DNA of 64,000 bases from Clostridiales bacterium (GCA_012520655.1 JAAYNW010000033.1:58521-122520); one strand, 5' to 3'. Numbered from the stretch's first letter, positions 1 to 8,944 are shown. A program made the numbers and translations. The notes: generated by a model not told the origin, from the letters alone.

Positions 1-1031
1 TTCTCATTCCCCGGAATCGGGTTAGAGGAAAAAATAACCGTGTCGCCGGGTCCTATCGATATTTTTCTATGGACATCGCTGGCCATGCGGCTGAGTGCCG
101 CCATACTTTCCCCCTGGCTTCCCGTAGTAATAATCACAGTCTTTTCATTCGGGTAATTCTTTAATTGCTCAATATCAATTAAGGTCTTATCCGGTATATC
201 CAGATAGCCCAGATTGGTTGCCGTTTCTATGATATTTACCATACTGCGGCCTTCTACCACAACTTTTCTTCCAAACTTATTGGCCGAATTGATAATCTGC
301 TGTACGCGGTCCACATTGGATGCAAAGGTAGCCACAATAATTCTCGTGTCTTTGTGCTCGGTAAAAATCGTATCAAACGTTTTTCCGACTGTTTTTTCGG
401 ACTGGGTAAAGCCGGGTCGTTCCGCATTGGTACTGTCACACATAAGCGCCAGAACGCCTTTTTTTCCAATCTCTGCAAATCTCTGCAAATCGATGGCATC
501 TCCGAACACCGGTGTATAATCCACCTTAAAATCTCCGGTATGCACTACGATTCCTGCCGGAGAATAGATAGCAAGTGCAGCGGCATCTACAATGCTATGG
601 TTCGTTTTAATAAATTCGATACGGAACTGTCCTAAGTTGATGGATTGACCAAATTTAACGACTTTTCTTTTGGTGTTTCCGTTAAGGTTATGTTCCTTTA
701 ATTTGTTTTCTATGATTCCCATGGTCAGCTTCGTCGCATAAATAGGTACATTTATGTCGCGCAGCACATAAGGCAGTGCACCTATATGATCTTCATGCCC
801 GTGAGTGATCATAAAGCCTTTTACTTTGCTGATGTTATCCTTCAAATAAGTGGTATCCGGTATTACCAAATCAATTCCCAGCATGTCATCATCCGGGAAC
901 GAGAGGCCACAGTCCACCACAATAATACTGTCTTCATACTCGAAGGCAGTAATGTTCATTCCAATCTGTTCCAAACCTCCTAACGGAATTATCTTAAGCT
1001 TGGAAACATTCTCATTTTCACTTTTTTTCAA
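1..1031 (-). CDS. rnj: Ribonuclease J (3' end beyond window)
   Basis: Reading the minus strand from a TTG at 1031-1029 gives an open frame to the window edge, about 343 residues of an RNase J (usually about 550). The protein opens with MKKSENENVSKLKIIPLGG and carries the metallo-beta-lactamase zinc motif HGHEDHIG, then the beta-CASP region with MCDSTNAERPG and a run toward IPGNE. RNase J is a cytoplasmic 5'-3' exo/endoribonuclease in mRNA decay and rRNA maturation. The TTG start is chosen because a GGAGGAA box lies 6-7 bases upstream and no in-frame ATG or GTG precedes the conserved sequence. It overlaps the fur stop codon by two bases (TTGA), so the two genes are probably translationally coupled. 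The C-terminal part is missing only because the window ends. Confidence 0.9.
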   Translation of the reverse strand, partial: MKKSENENVSKLKIIPLGGLEQIGMNITAFEYEDSIIVVDCGLSFPDDDMLGIDLVIPDTTYLKDNISKVKGFMITHGHEDHIGALPYVLRDINVPIYATKLTMGIIENKLKEHNLNGNTKRKVVKFGQSINLGQFRIEFIKTNHSIVDAAALAIYSPAGIVVHTGDFKVDYTPVFGDAIDLQRFAEIGKKGVLALMCDSTNAERPGFTQSEKTVGKTFDTIFTEHKDTRIIVATFASNVDRVQQIINSANKFGRKVVVEGRSMVNIIETATNLGYLDIPDKTLIDIEQLKNYPNEKTVIITTGSQGESMAALSRMASDVHRKISIGPGDTVIFSSNPIPGNE

Positions 1032-1483
1032 TCAGTTCTTCCTCCACATTCTGCACAGCACCCGTAGAGCTTCACTTCATGATCTACCACTCGGAATCCG
1101 GTCGTCTTTGTGATTTTCTCTTCCAACTCCTCAAGCAAGTCGTCCTCAAAGGAATTAATTTTACCACAATTTATGCAAATCAAATGATGGTGATGGTGTT
1201 TTGCCGTACCCATTCCCACATTTCCGATTTCATAACGAACAAAACCGTCGTCCAAATTGATGCGATCAATCAAATGTAATTCTAAAAGTATCTGTATCGT
1301 TCTATAAACAGTAGCAAGCCCTATCTCCAGATAGTCTGCTTTTACCATTTCGTAAATTTCCTCCGCAGTCAGATGTTTGTCCGGACATGCAGCGAGAGCT
1401 TCCAGTACAAGAAGCCTTTGCGTGGTTACTTTTAAACCTTTATCTTTCAGCAATTGCTTAAACTGCTCTCTGTTCACTGCCAT
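1028..1483 (-). CDS. fur: Fur-family metal/peroxide-responsive repressor
   Basis: 151 aa, the usual Fur length. The N-terminal winged helix (about residues 1-80) holds the family pattern VTTQRLLVLEAL and ATVYRTIQ. The C-terminal dimerisation/metal domain has a His run (KHHHHHLICINC), then a second CxxC near the end (CCAEC), which would form the structural Zn(Cys)4 site seen in Fur/PerR/Zur proteins. From sequence alone I cannot say whether it senses iron, peroxide or zinc. It lies in a minus-strand operon with ireB, ruvX, a DUF1292 gene and RNase J. This neighbourhood is common in Lachnospiraceae (family knowledge), which argues for a housekeeping Fur/PerR role. Confidence 0.88.
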   Translation of the reverse strand: MAVNREQFKQLLKDKGLKVTTQRLLVLEALAACPDKHLTAEEIYEMVKADYLEIGLATVYRTIQILLELHLIDRINLDDGFVRYEIGNVGMGTAKHHHHHLICINCGKINSFEDDLLEELEEKITKTTGFRVVDHEVKLYGCCAECGGRTD

Positions 1484-1542
1484 TTACTATCATCCCTTTT
1501 ACACTTACAATCTGCCTTCGGTAAGCCTTTCCTTATTTAATC

Positions 1543-1797
1543 TCAGGAAAGTTCAATATCCTCCAGTATATTTTTAAAGACCTCCGCAACAGCGTCAAGT
1601 TCTGCTTCATCCTCCACGATTTCATAAATCGCGTCAGACTCTTCCGGTGCTGAGATGTCTTTCAAAATCATTGCCTCTCCGTCTCCTTCTTCCTGTTCTG
1701 TTACAAGAATGTACTGGCACCCCCCTAATTTTGTCTGCTCCAGCACATAAAGTTCAACCGGCTCCTCATTCTCCGGTCTAAAGATTATCTTATCCAC
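1543..1797 (-). CDS. DUF1292 family small acidic protein
   Basis: 84 aa, very acidic (many Glu/Asp). It matches the DUF1292 pattern: a beta-strand-rich body with [18 protein letters not shown] and a C-terminal acidic helix ([17 protein letters not shown]). No enzymatic motif is present and the function is unknown. In Firmicutes the family sits next to ruvX/ireB (YrzB-type genes), exactly as here. The start is a GTG at 1797, served by a GAGGAG box 8 bases upstream that lies inside the end of ruvX. The two genes overlap by 13 bases, so translational coupling is likely. Confidence 0.85.
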   Translation of the reverse strand: MDKIIFRPENEEPVELYVLEQTKLGGCQYILVTEQEEGDGEAMILKDISAPEESDAIYEIVEDEAELDAVAEVFKNILEDIELS

Positions 1798-2231
1798 AAA
1801 TTGTTCTCCTCGTTCTTACGGTAATCCAAATACCCTTGTAAAATGAAACATGCAGCAATCCTATCCACATGTTCTTTCCTGTGTTCCCGCCGTATTCCTG
1901 CCTCCATCATAGCTTTGTCAGCCGCAACGGTCGTGAGCCTCTCATCCCACAGTTTCACAGGAAGTCCGGTTCTTCGTTCCAGTTTTTCTTTAAAATCTAT
2001 GGTAAGTTCAGCCCGTGCGCCCAAGGTATCGTTCATATTCTTGGGCAGTCCGAGTACGATTTCTTTCACTTTGTATTCTACAATAAGCTCTTCTAAACGA
2101 GCCAAAGTCTTCCGTAATTTATTCTCTTCTTTTCTCTCTATGATTTCAATGCCCTGAGCAGTGAGAAGCAGCGAATCGCTAATTGCCACTCCTACCGTTT
2201 TTGACCCGAAATCCAAGCCCATGATACGCAT
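1785..2231 (-). CDS. ruvX: Putative pre-16S rRNA nuclease / Holliday junction resolvase-like (YqgF/RuvX)
   Basis: 148 aa from the ATG at 2231, which has AAGGG seven bases upstream and gives the family's usual start [16 protein letters not shown]. An alternative ATG 24 bases further upstream (2255), with its own AAAGGA, would add eight residues. The RNase H-like fold is shown by the N-terminal DFGSKTVG (catalytic Asp), the central IVLGLPKNM, and WDERLTT (catalytic Glu) with a later HVDRIAA (Asp). YqgF in E. coli trims the 16S rRNA 5' end; the resolvase name is historical. It lies between ireB and the DUF1292 gene. Confidence 0.9.
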   Translation of the reverse strand: MRIMGLDFGSKTVGVAISDSLLLTAQGIEIIERKEENKLRKTLARLEELIVEYKVKEIVLGLPKNMNDTLGARAELTIDFKEKLERRTGLPVKLWDERLTTVAADKAMMEAGIRREHRKEHVDRIAACFILQGYLDYRKNEENNLWIR

Positions 2232-2264
2232 GGATTCACCCTTATATCCTTCCATAAATGTCCT

Positions 2265-2534
2265 TTAATCATTTTTCCAACGCTTCGCCTCAATATATTT
2301 CGTAAGCAGTTCTTCTACCAATTCGTCTCTTTCCACTTTCATGATAAGGCTTCTCGCACTTTTATGGCTTGTAATATATGTGGGGTCTCCGGACATAATA
2401 TACCCTACAATCTGATTTACCGGATTATATCCTTTTTCCGTCAATGCTTCATATACTGTGGCCAGGACGACCTCTACTCCTGTCTCCGGCTCAGTTTCCA
2501 CACTAAAAAATTGTGTATTTCCAAAATCCTGCAT
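2265..2534 (-). CDS. ireB: IreB family regulatory phosphoprotein
   Basis: 89 aa, nearly identical in length to Enterococcus IreB (DUF965). Recognisable segments are [19 protein letters not shown] and [14 protein letters not shown], the latter holding the threonines that are phosphorylated by the IreK Ser/Thr kinase in E. faecalis (family knowledge). IreB modulates cell-envelope stress resistance in that organism. It is the first gene of the operon ireB-ruvX-DUF1292-fur-rnj. A good promoter lies just upstream (2582-2610). No kinase gene is in this window. Confidence 0.9.
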   Translation of the reverse strand: MQDFGNTQFFSVETEPETGVEVVLATVYEALTEKGYNPVNQIVGYIMSGDPTYITSHKSARSLIMKVERDELVEELLTKYIEAKRWKND

Positions 2535-2581
2535 ATAATCACGCCCTTATCTATCGTTGACAGTTAACTCTTCTAACCAAC

Positions 2582-2610
2582 ATATTACCTTATTCCCCCA
2601 GAAAATTCAA
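2582..2610 (-). promoter_or_regulatory. Sigma-A type promoter of the ireB operon
   Basis: On the minus strand TTGAAT (2610-2605) and TAATAT (2587-2582) are separated by exactly 17 bases, about 48 bases upstream of the ireB ATG. It is the only convincing promoter in the gap between ireB and mtaB. Confidence 0.55.
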
Positions 2611-2669
2611 TCAATTTACACTAATTTAATGATTGACCAATTAATTTATCGGCTGTTTTTTTCACTTCC

Positions 2670-4034
2670 TTACTCCATAAGCAATAGATCTTCCTGCAAA
2701 AAACCTACGGCCTTTCCTTTTACCAATTGATTGGACAAGGAACCGTCTGCCGGCTTTGCCACTTTTACATATTGCTTGGTATGCCCTGTCTGATAACGTT
2801 TCCCTTCTATCATTTTTTCTTCTTCAAACAGTACTTCTACCTCTTTTCCTATGTAACGGGCCCTATACTCTCTTGAATATTCTTTCTCCATAGAGAGCAG
2901 GATGTTACTTCTTTCCGTTTTCTTATCGTCGGATACCTGATGATCCATTTGCGCTGCACGAGTGCCTTTCCTCTTGGAATATTTGAAAATATGCATTTCA
3001 TAAAGCTTTATTTTCTCGAGATATTTCTCGGTAACAGCAAACTCCTCCTGTGTTTCTCCCGGGAAGCCGACAATAACGTCCGTCGTAATGGCCGGGTTAT
3101 CAAATATATTCCGTAAAAGTTCCACTTTTTCGTAGTATTCCCCGGAGGTGTATTTTCTATTCATCCTTTTCAATGTTTCATCGCAGCCGCTCTGCAAGGA
3201 TAAATGAAAATGGGGGCAAAATTTCGGAAGTCTTTTCAGCTCCGATGCGAATTCCTCGGTAATTATTCCGGGCTCCAGCGAGCCTAATCGAATCCGCTCA
3301 ATTCCCTCGACCTCATGAATAGCCTTTATAAGAGAAAGCAATGCCGGACCGCCAAAATCCACGCCGTAGGAACTGATATGGATTCCCGTCAATACTACTT
3401 CTTTATAGCCTTTCACGGCAAGTCCTCTGATTTCTTCAAGAACATCCTTCTCGTTTCTACTTCTTACCCTGCCTCTCGCATAAGGTATGATGCAGTAAGA
3501 GCAGAATTGATTACATCCATCCTGAATCTTTATATAGGCGCGTGTGTTCCCCGAGGTCTCCCTAAGCCGCATGCTCTCAAATTCTCTTGTATTTCCTATA
3601 TCTATTATCGTCGTATCGTCAAGAGTCTTAGCATTCCACGCTTGCTCAGAAGTATTAGCATTCGTTTTTTCGTTTGTTTTCTCATATCTTTCTTCCAGGT
3701 ATTTTTCCAAAATGGCAACGAGCTCTTTTTTCTTATTATTTCCAATCGCCAGGTCCACACCTGCGTCTTTTATCACGTCTTCTTTGCCTGTCTGCACATA
3801 ACAACCCGCAGCGACGACCACTGCATCGGGATTCAATTTGCGCGCTTTATGAAGCATCTGCCTGCTTTTTCTATCCGCTATATTGGTAACTGTACACGTA
3901 TTTACGATATAAATATCTGCCCATTCATCAAATGGTACAATTTTATATCCTTTTTCTTGTAACATTTGTTGCATTACGTCCATTTCATATCCGTTGACCT
4001 TGCAGCCCAGGTTATGTAATGCTACACTTTTCAT
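2670..4034 (-). CDS. mtaB: tRNA t6A37 methylthiotransferase
   Basis: 454 aa radical-SAM methylthiotransferase of the MiaB family. An N-terminal UPF0004 domain (HNLGCKVNGYE, NTCTVT, AAGCYVQTG) supplies three cysteines for one 4Fe-4S cluster. The radical-SAM core has CNQFCSYCIIPYARG (CxxxCxxC), and a C-terminal TRAM-like domain follows. The LGCKVNGYE plus IPYARGRVRSR signature fits MtaB (formerly YqeV), which converts t6A to ms2t6A at position 37 of ANN-decoding tRNAs. The start is the ATG at 4034, with TGAGGA 6 bases upstream. The longer frame beginning with GTG at 4046 would put the start codon inside that ribosome binding site. It is divergent from the HPr-like gene. Confidence 0.92.
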   Translation of the reverse strand: MKSVALHNLGCKVNGYEMDVMQQMLQEKGYKIVPFDEWADIYIVNTCTVTNIADRKSRQMLHKARKLNPDAVVVAAGCYVQTGKEDVIKDAGVDLAIGNNKKKELVAILEKYLEERYEKTNEKTNANTSEQAWNAKTLDDTTIIDIGNTREFESMRLRETSGNTRAYIKIQDGCNQFCSYCIIPYARGRVRSRNEKDVLEEIRGLAVKGYKEVVLTGIHISSYGVDFGGPALLSLIKAIHEVEGIERIRLGSLEPGIITEEFASELKRLPKFCPHFHLSLQSGCDETLKRMNRKYTSGEYYEKVELLRNIFDNPAITTDVIVGFPGETQEEFAVTEKYLEKIKLYEMHIFKYSKRKGTRAAQMDHQVSDDKKTERSNILLSMEKEYSREYRARYIGKEVEVLFEEEKMIEGKRYQTGHTKQYVKVAKPADGSLSNQLVKGKAVGFLQEDLLLME

Positions 4035-4067
4035 ATTATTCCTCACTTTTTTTGTATTGTTTTAGCA

Positions 4068-4096
4068 TTGACTTTTACCGGCCCACCCATTAGTAT
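4068..4096 (+). promoter_or_regulatory. Promoter of the HPr-like gene
   Basis: TTGACT (4068-4073) and TAGTAT (4091-4096) with a 17-base spacer lie 42 bases upstream of the ATG. AAGGAGG (about 4122-4128) serves as ribosome binding site. Confidence 0.5.
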
Positions 4097-4137
4097 TATA
4101 GAAAGAAGGTATGAAAACATCAAGGAGGTAGAAACCG

Positions 4138-4368
4138 ATGAAAACAGTTCAGATTTCTTTAAATTCTATTGATAAGGTAAAATCTTTTGTAAATGATATC
4201 ACAAAATTCGATTATGATTTTGATTTAGTATCCGGCAGATATGTTATTGACGCGAAGTCCATTATGGGCATCTTCAGCTTGGATTTATCAAAGCCGATCG
4301 ACTTGAATATCTATGCGGAAGACAACGTGGAAGAAGTACTTAACACATTGAAGCCTTATATGATTTAA
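4138..4368 (+). CDS. HPr-fold protein lacking the phosphorylatable His15
   Basis: 76 aa. The second half matches HPr around the regulatory serine: AKSIMGIFSLDLSKP, where Ser41 corresponds to HPr Ser46, followed by the last strand and helix (DLNIYAEDNVEEVLNTL). The region that should hold the active-site loop GIHARP is replaced by NSIDKVKSF, so it cannot act as a PTS phosphocarrier. Crh of Bacillus likewise keeps Ser46 and lacks His15. A role as CcpA cofactor or other regulator is therefore conceivable, but it is inference. It is a monocistronic unit with its own promoter and a strong terminator, and no ptsI or hprK lies nearby. Confidence 0.75.
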   Translation: MKTVQISLNSIDKVKSFVNDITKFDYDFDLVSGRYVIDAKSIMGIFSLDLSKPIDLNIYAEDNVEEVLNTLKPYMI

Positions 4369-4397
4369 TTTTTGCTTTACATCGATATTAAGGAAGA

Positions 4398-4428
4398 GCA
4401 TTCGGATAACTTATCCGAATGCTTTTTT
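4398..4428 (+). terminator. Intrinsic terminator after the HPr-like gene
   Basis: A 12-base inverted repeat, GCATTCGGATAA (4398-4409) and TTATCCGAATGC (4411-4422), is followed by TTTTTT. It lies 30 bases past the stop codon. Confidence 0.85.
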
Positions 4429-4473
4429 GTGTAATAGGACATTGCATGCTATTACATAACCTCTATTTATTGA

Positions 4474-5655
4474 TTATTGATGCACAATAATCAGTTCATC
4501 GTTCTTGAGTGCCGTTTCCACTAAATCTTCAATCTTTTCTTCCAGATTCTGTTCGCTCCTTCTTATGATATTCAAATTCGGTTTCGTCACCGGATGCTTT
4601 GCCACAAAAATCGTGCAGCAGTCCTCATAAGGAAGTATGGAAGTTTCATACGTATTAATTTTCTCGGAAACTTCTACAATTTCCATCTTATCGAATCCTA
4701 TAAGCGGCCGATACACCGGCATCGTGCACACTTCATTAGTAGCCGCAAGACTCTGCATAGTCTGGGAAGCGACTTGACCGATGCTCTCTCCCGTAATCAG
4801 CCCGAGGCACTCCGTTTCCTTCGCGATTCTCTCCGCAATGCGCATCATATAGCGGCGCATGATAATCGTCAGCTCATCGTGAGGACATTTCTCATAAATG
4901 TATAATTGAATATCCGTGAAATTGATAACATGCAGATAAATGGGGCCCGTGTAACGCGAAATCTGCCTGGCCAGATCCACCACCTTCTGCTTCGCTCTTT
5001 CGCTCGTATACGGAGGCGCATGAAAATATACAGCGTCGATCTTCACTCCGCGTTTTGCAATCATATATCCCGCTACGGGAGAGTCGATGCCGCCCGATAA
5101 AAGGAGCATTGCCTTTCCGCCCGTGCCTACGGGCATTCCGCCGGGTCCGGGAATCGTCTCGGAATAAATATAGATTTTTTCTCTGATTTCAATATTCAGC
5201 ATAATATCAGGTTTATGCACATCTACACGCATTTCAGGGTAGCTGTCCAAAATAACGCCGCCCATTTCGCTGTTAATTTCCATGGATGTTAAAGGGTAAT
5301 TTTTCCTTGCCCGTCTGGCATTCACCTTGAATGTCTTATTTTTTTCAGGATATACTTCGCCGATATATTTGACTACATCTTTTCCAAGCTTCTCAAAGCC
5401 CTCGTCTTCCACATAAACGACCGGACAGATACCGGAAATTCCAAAGACAGTTTTAAGGTTGTCCACCGTTTCATCGAAATCGAACTCTGATAATGCCTCC
5501 ACATAAATCCTACCCTGTGTACGGTATACCTTGAATTCGCCTTCACACCTCTTTACCGCATACTTTATCTGCTGAACAAGGGCATCCTCAAAAATATAGC
5601 GATTTTTACCTTTTACGCCAATCTCTGCATACTTTATCAAAAAGGCTGTAAACAT
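4474..5655 (-). CDS. thiI: tRNA 4-thiouridine synthetase ThiI
   Basis: 393 aa. An N-terminal ferredoxin-like/THUMP region (about 1-165) is followed by the PP-loop adenylation domain with LLLSGGIDSPVAGY (SGGxDS). There is no C-terminal rhodanese domain, as in Bacillus-type ThiI, which receives sulfur directly from a dedicated cysteine desulfurase. The next gene upstream in the operon (50-base gap) is exactly such a desulfurase. It makes s4U8 in tRNA and may feed thiazole synthesis. The start is supported by GGAGG 8 bases upstream. Confidence 0.93.
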   Translation of the reverse strand: MFTAFLIKYAEIGVKGKNRYIFEDALVQQIKYAVKRCEGEFKVYRTQGRIYVEALSEFDFDETVDNLKTVFGISGICPVVYVEDEGFEKLGKDVVKYIGEVYPEKNKTFKVNARRARKNYPLTSMEINSEMGGVILDSYPEMRVDVHKPDIMLNIEIREKIYIYSETIPGPGGMPVGTGGKAMLLLSGGIDSPVAGYMIAKRGVKIDAVYFHAPPYTSERAKQKVVDLARQISRYTGPIYLHVINFTDIQLYIYEKCPHDELTIIMRRYMMRIAERIAKETECLGLITGESIGQVASQTMQSLAATNEVCTMPVYRPLIGFDKMEIVEVSEKINTYETSILPYEDCCTIFVAKHPVTKPNLNIIRRSEQNLEEKIEDLVETALKNDELIIVHQ

Positions 5656-5705
5656 ATTTTATCCTCCTACCCGCGGCATAAAACCGCGGGACTCTATCTG
5701 CAATA

Positions 5706-6860
5706 TTAATGTCTCGTATATTTGCGAAGCATCGGTATAATATCATACATCGCTTGTAAAGTATAATCGATTTCATCCGCAGTTGTAAAGACCGAAAAAC
5801 TGAACCGTATCGTGGATTCCATCAAATCCTTTTCCACTCCGATTGCTTTCAGCGTTGCTGACGGCTGCGGTTTACGGGCCGCACATGCGCTTCCCGCCGA
5901 TACATAGATTCCTTTATCTTCCAAAGCATGCAGCAATACCTCGCTTCTGATTCCTCTTACCGATACACTGACTACGTGAGGCGCACTATTTTTTCCTGTC
6001 AACCCGTTTATGCTTACATTCTCTATTTTCGTGACGCCATCAATAAATTTCTGCTTTAAGCTATACAGCTTATTCACTTCCTCTTCCAGATTGACATAAA
6101 TCATTTCCGCCGCTTTTGCCAAACCTGCAATTCCCGGTACATTTTCCGTTCCTGAGCGCATACCGTTTTGCTGTCCGCCTCCGAAAATAATCGGCTTTAC
6201 TTTGACGTTCTCATGAATATACAAAAATCCGACCCCTTTCGGACCGTGAATTTTATGTCCGCTGCCAGAAAGCATATCGATATTCATCTTCTTAGGATAA
6301 ATACGGAACTTGCCGAACCCCTGTACCGCATCCACATGAAACAGAGTGTTGGGATTCATCTTCTTAATGAGCGCTCCCGCCTCCTCTATCGGCTGCAACG
6401 AGCCAATTTCATTATTCGTGTGCATAATCGAAACGAGTATCGTATCTCTCGTCATCGCTTTACGCAAGTCCTCCAGCCTTATAATGCCATTTTGATCCAC
6501 AGGAAGATAGGTCACATGGAATCCCTGTTCTTCCAAATGTTTCATCGCCTGCAAGATGCCGGGATGCTCAATCGCAGTCGTTATCAAGCGTCTTCCCATC
6601 CTATGATTGGCCAGAGCACCGCCGATAAGGGCGATATTGTCGGATTCCGTTCCTCCTGAAGTAAAATAAATCTCTTTTTCATTTACCTTCAATGTCTTGG
6701 CAATCGTTTCTTTGGCATACCGGATATAAGTTTCTGCCTGTACTCCCTTTAAATGCAGACTGGACGGGTTTCCATAATCCCCACACATTATCTGTGTCAT
6801 CAAGGCCGCCACGTCGTCAAAACATCTTGTCGTAGCCGAATTATCTAAATATACTTCCAT
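5706..6860 (-). CDS. Cysteine desulfurase (IscS/NifS family), partner of ThiI
   Basis: 384 aa class V aminotransferase fold. The PLP lysine lies in SGSGHKIHGPKG, the substrate His/Asp in FHVDAVQGFGK, and the active-site cysteine loop in SAGSACAARK near the C terminus. It releases sulfur from L-cysteine as an enzyme persulfide. The tandem with thiI matches the Bacillus nifZ-thiI pair that supplies sulfur for s4U, so a dedicated tRNA-thiolation role is more likely than general Fe-S assembly. No iscU/sufU is adjacent. Confidence 0.92.
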   Translation of the reverse strand: MEVYLDNSATTRCFDDVAALMTQIMCGDYGNPSSLHLKGVQAETYIRYAKETIAKTLKVNEKEIYFTSGGTESDNIALIGGALANHRMGRRLITTAIEHPGILQAMKHLEEQGFHVTYLPVDQNGIIRLEDLRKAMTRDTILVSIMHTNNEIGSLQPIEEAGALIKKMNPNTLFHVDAVQGFGKFRIYPKKMNIDMLSGSGHKIHGPKGVGFLYIHENVKVKPIIFGGGQQNGMRSGTENVPGIAGLAKAAEMIYVNLEEEVNKLYSLKQKFIDGVTKIENVSINGLTGKNSAPHVVSVSVRGIRSEVLLHALEDKGIYVSAGSACAARKPQPSATLKAIGVEKDLMESTIRFSFSVFTTADEIDYTLQAMYDIIPMLRKYTRH

Positions 6861-6974
6861 ACTGTCTGCTATCTCCTATTTTCTCATGGCGGCCATCGTC
6901 CTTTATCGATTATACCGTCACGTACTATTATATGATTAAATATATATATTTAGTTCTATATTTATACTATATGC

Positions 6975-7715
6975 CTATTCTTCCAATTGGTACATTATCC
7001 ATGCCAGTATCGTAAGCCCCGCTGTCTCCGTCCGAAGAATGCGTTTGCCCATCGTAATAGGTACAATTCCGTTATCTGTTGCCTCTTTTATCTCATTTTC
7101 TTCAAAGCCGCCCTCCGGTCCGATGAAAACAGCTATAGACTGTTCTTTTTTAAGCGAGGAAATTATATTCTTCGTTTCCTGCATTCCTTCCGCCAATTCA
7201 TAGGGAATAAGACGTACCTCCATGCCGGAGGCATATCTGACAGCTTCTTGCATTGTCATAACTTCTTTTATCTGAGGAATAATTCTCCTTTTGCTCTGTT
7301 TTGCCGCAGATTCTGCGATTCCCTGCCAACGCCCCCTTTTGGCTTTGGCTTTTCTTTCATCCAGTTTCACCACAGCTCGCTTTGCAGCCACGGGAATTAC
7401 CTCATACACGCCCAATTCTACCGCTTTCTGTATGATCAGCTCCATTTTATCCGCCTTGGGGAGTCCTTGAAAAAGGTATACCCTGGACGGAAGCTCCATA
7501 CCATCTTCTTTTACGAAACGAAGCTTGCAAACAATCTTCTCCTCTTCTATATCTTCTATCCCGCAGCGGTATTCTTTCTTATCGATGCCGTTGCTGACCG
7601 AAATCTCTTCTCCGATTTTCATTCGAAGAACATTTTTAATATGGTTTACATCGTTTCCTGTTATCGTTATCGTATTGCCCTGTATCTGCGCTGGTTCTAC
7701 AAAAAAATTGTACAT
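6975..7715 (-). CDS. rsmE: 16S rRNA (uracil1498-N3)-methyltransferase
   Basis: 246 aa from the ATG at 7715, the family-typical MYNFFVEP start. An ATG four codons upstream (7727) lies only 1 base after the AAAGG box, which is too close, so the assignment is tentative. The SPOUT knot is shown by VFIGPEGGFEENEI and ITMGKRILRTETAGL at the C terminus, and the N-terminal PUA-like domain by NVLRMKIGEE. It methylates U1498 of 16S rRNA. It follows prmA by 33 bases in the same direction, a conserved clostridial pair. Confidence 0.92.
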   Translation of the reverse strand: MYNFFVEPAQIQGNTITITGNDVNHIKNVLRMKIGEEISVSNGIDKKEYRCGIEDIEEEKIVCKLRFVKEDGMELPSRVYLFQGLPKADKMELIIQKAVELGVYEVIPVAAKRAVVKLDERKAKAKRGRWQGIAESAAKQSKRRIIPQIKEVMTMQEAVRYASGMEVRLIPYELAEGMQETKNIISSLKKEQSIAVFIGPEGGFEENEIKEATDNGIVPITMGKRILRTETAGLTILAWIMYQLEE

Positions 7716-7748
7716 ATCTACAGCCATGCCTTTCGTATTCTTATATTC

Positions 7749-8738
7749 TTATTCCGGCTTCCTTGCAGTTACCGATACCCATTCTCCCTGATAAGTAACC
7801 TCCAGAACATCGAATCCCGCCGCATTTATCGCTTCCGTTACCGCCTTTTCCTTATCATCTATAATACCCGAAGTAATATAGATTCCGCCCGGCATAAGCT
7901 GATTTATAATGACAGGTGTAAGTGGTATGAGCACATCCGCAAGAATATTCGCAACTACGATATCATAGCACTCATGGCCGACCTTGTCCTGCACTTCTTT
8001 TTCCGTAATAATGTTACCGATCATCACCTCGAATTTATCCGGAGTAATGCGGTTTGATCGCATATTTTCCCGCGTCGCGTCTATCGCGCACGGATCCAGA
8101 TCCGTTCCCACCGCTGCCTTCGCGCCGAACATAAGTGATAATATAGCGAGAATGCCGCTTCCCGTCCCTACATCCAGAAGCTTCGTCTCGGGCGTAATAT
8201 ATTTTCTAAGCTGGCGGATGCAGAGCTGAGTTGTCTCGTGCATGCCGGTTCCGAATGCCGTTCCCGGATCTATATGGAGAATCAGCTTATCTTCGTCCTC
8301 CTCCTTTACCTCTTCCCATGACGGAATGACGAGCACATCGTCGATATAAAACTGGTGAAAATATTGTTTCCAGTTATTGATCCAGTCGATATCCTCTGTT
8401 CTGTCTACCGATACCACACCCTCGCCGATATCCATGAACATGCGCAAATCCTCCAGCTCTCTTTTCACTGCCTGAAGAATCTCCTCCGCCGTCGTATCTT
8501 CTCCGTTAAATTTCACGGTTCCGTCTTCATTTTCCTCCACAAAAAAGCTTAAATATGCTATGCCGTCATCATCCTGAACCTCCGGCAGTATATCTACAAA
8601 CATCTGCTCCTTCTCGGCCGCCGTAAGCGGAACCTTATCCTCTATCTGAGCACCTTCCAGCCCGATGTCATACAAAGTGCTTATAATAATATCTTCCGCT
8701 TCCGTCAATGTCTTAATTCTGAATTTCATCCATCTCAT
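7749..8738 (-). CDS. prmA: Ribosomal protein L11 methyltransferase
   Basis: 329 aa. A long N-terminal substrate-recognition domain is followed by the class I methyltransferase core: DPGTAFGTGMHETT, LLDVGTGSGILAI (SAM loop) and VANILADVL (the N/D-P-P-Y-equivalent motif of PrmA). It trimethylates L11 on several residues. The start is taken at the ATG 8738. The frame runs nine codons further to a TTG at 8765, but that TTG precedes the GGAAAGG / AAGGA ribosome binding boxes, so it is not the start. It heads the prmA-rsmE pair, with a promoter at 8774-8803. Confidence 0.92.
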   Translation of the reverse strand: MRWMKFRIKTLTEAEDIIISTLYDIGLEGAQIEDKVPLTAAEKEQMFVDILPEVQDDDGIAYLSFFVEENEDGTVKFNGEDTTAEEILQAVKRELEDLRMFMDIGEGVVSVDRTEDIDWINNWKQYFHQFYIDDVLVIPSWEEVKEEDEDKLILHIDPGTAFGTGMHETTQLCIRQLRKYITPETKLLDVGTGSGILAILSLMFGAKAAVGTDLDPCAIDATRENMRSNRITPDKFEVMIGNIITEKEVQDKVGHECYDIVVANILADVLIPLTPVIINQLMPGGIYITSGIIDDKEKAVTEAINAAGFDVLEVTYQGEWVSVTARKPE

Positions 8739-8773
8739 TTCTTTGTTATCCTTACCTTTCCGCAATCTTTTCT

Positions 8774-8803
8774 ATATTAAAATGATACATTATCCGCTGT
8801 CAA
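8774..8803 (-). promoter_or_regulatory. Promoter of prmA-rsmE
   Basis: On the minus strand TTGACA (8803-8798) and TAATAT (8779-8774) have an 18-base spacer, about 36 bases upstream of the prmA start. It lies in the 318-base divergent gap 8739-9056. The rest of that gap is AT-rich and holds only the oppositely oriented promoter for the DUF3048 gene. Confidence 0.5.
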
Positions 8804-8944
8804 AATCAGCATATTAATTTATTATTTTTCTAATTTTATTATTTCTTAGCTATCATACCATCTTTTTTTATTTTTATAAAGGTATTAACCGACCTTATCG
8901 CCAATAGATGCCAATAATTTACAAAAAACTTAACTTTTCTGCGA

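Noticed and set aside
6987..8057. Plus-strand open frame of 356 codons opposite rsmE and prmA.
   Set aside because: It lies wholly antisense to two well-supported genes, has no ribosome binding site, and its translation (His/Tyr/Phe/Arg-rich) has no domain-like pattern.
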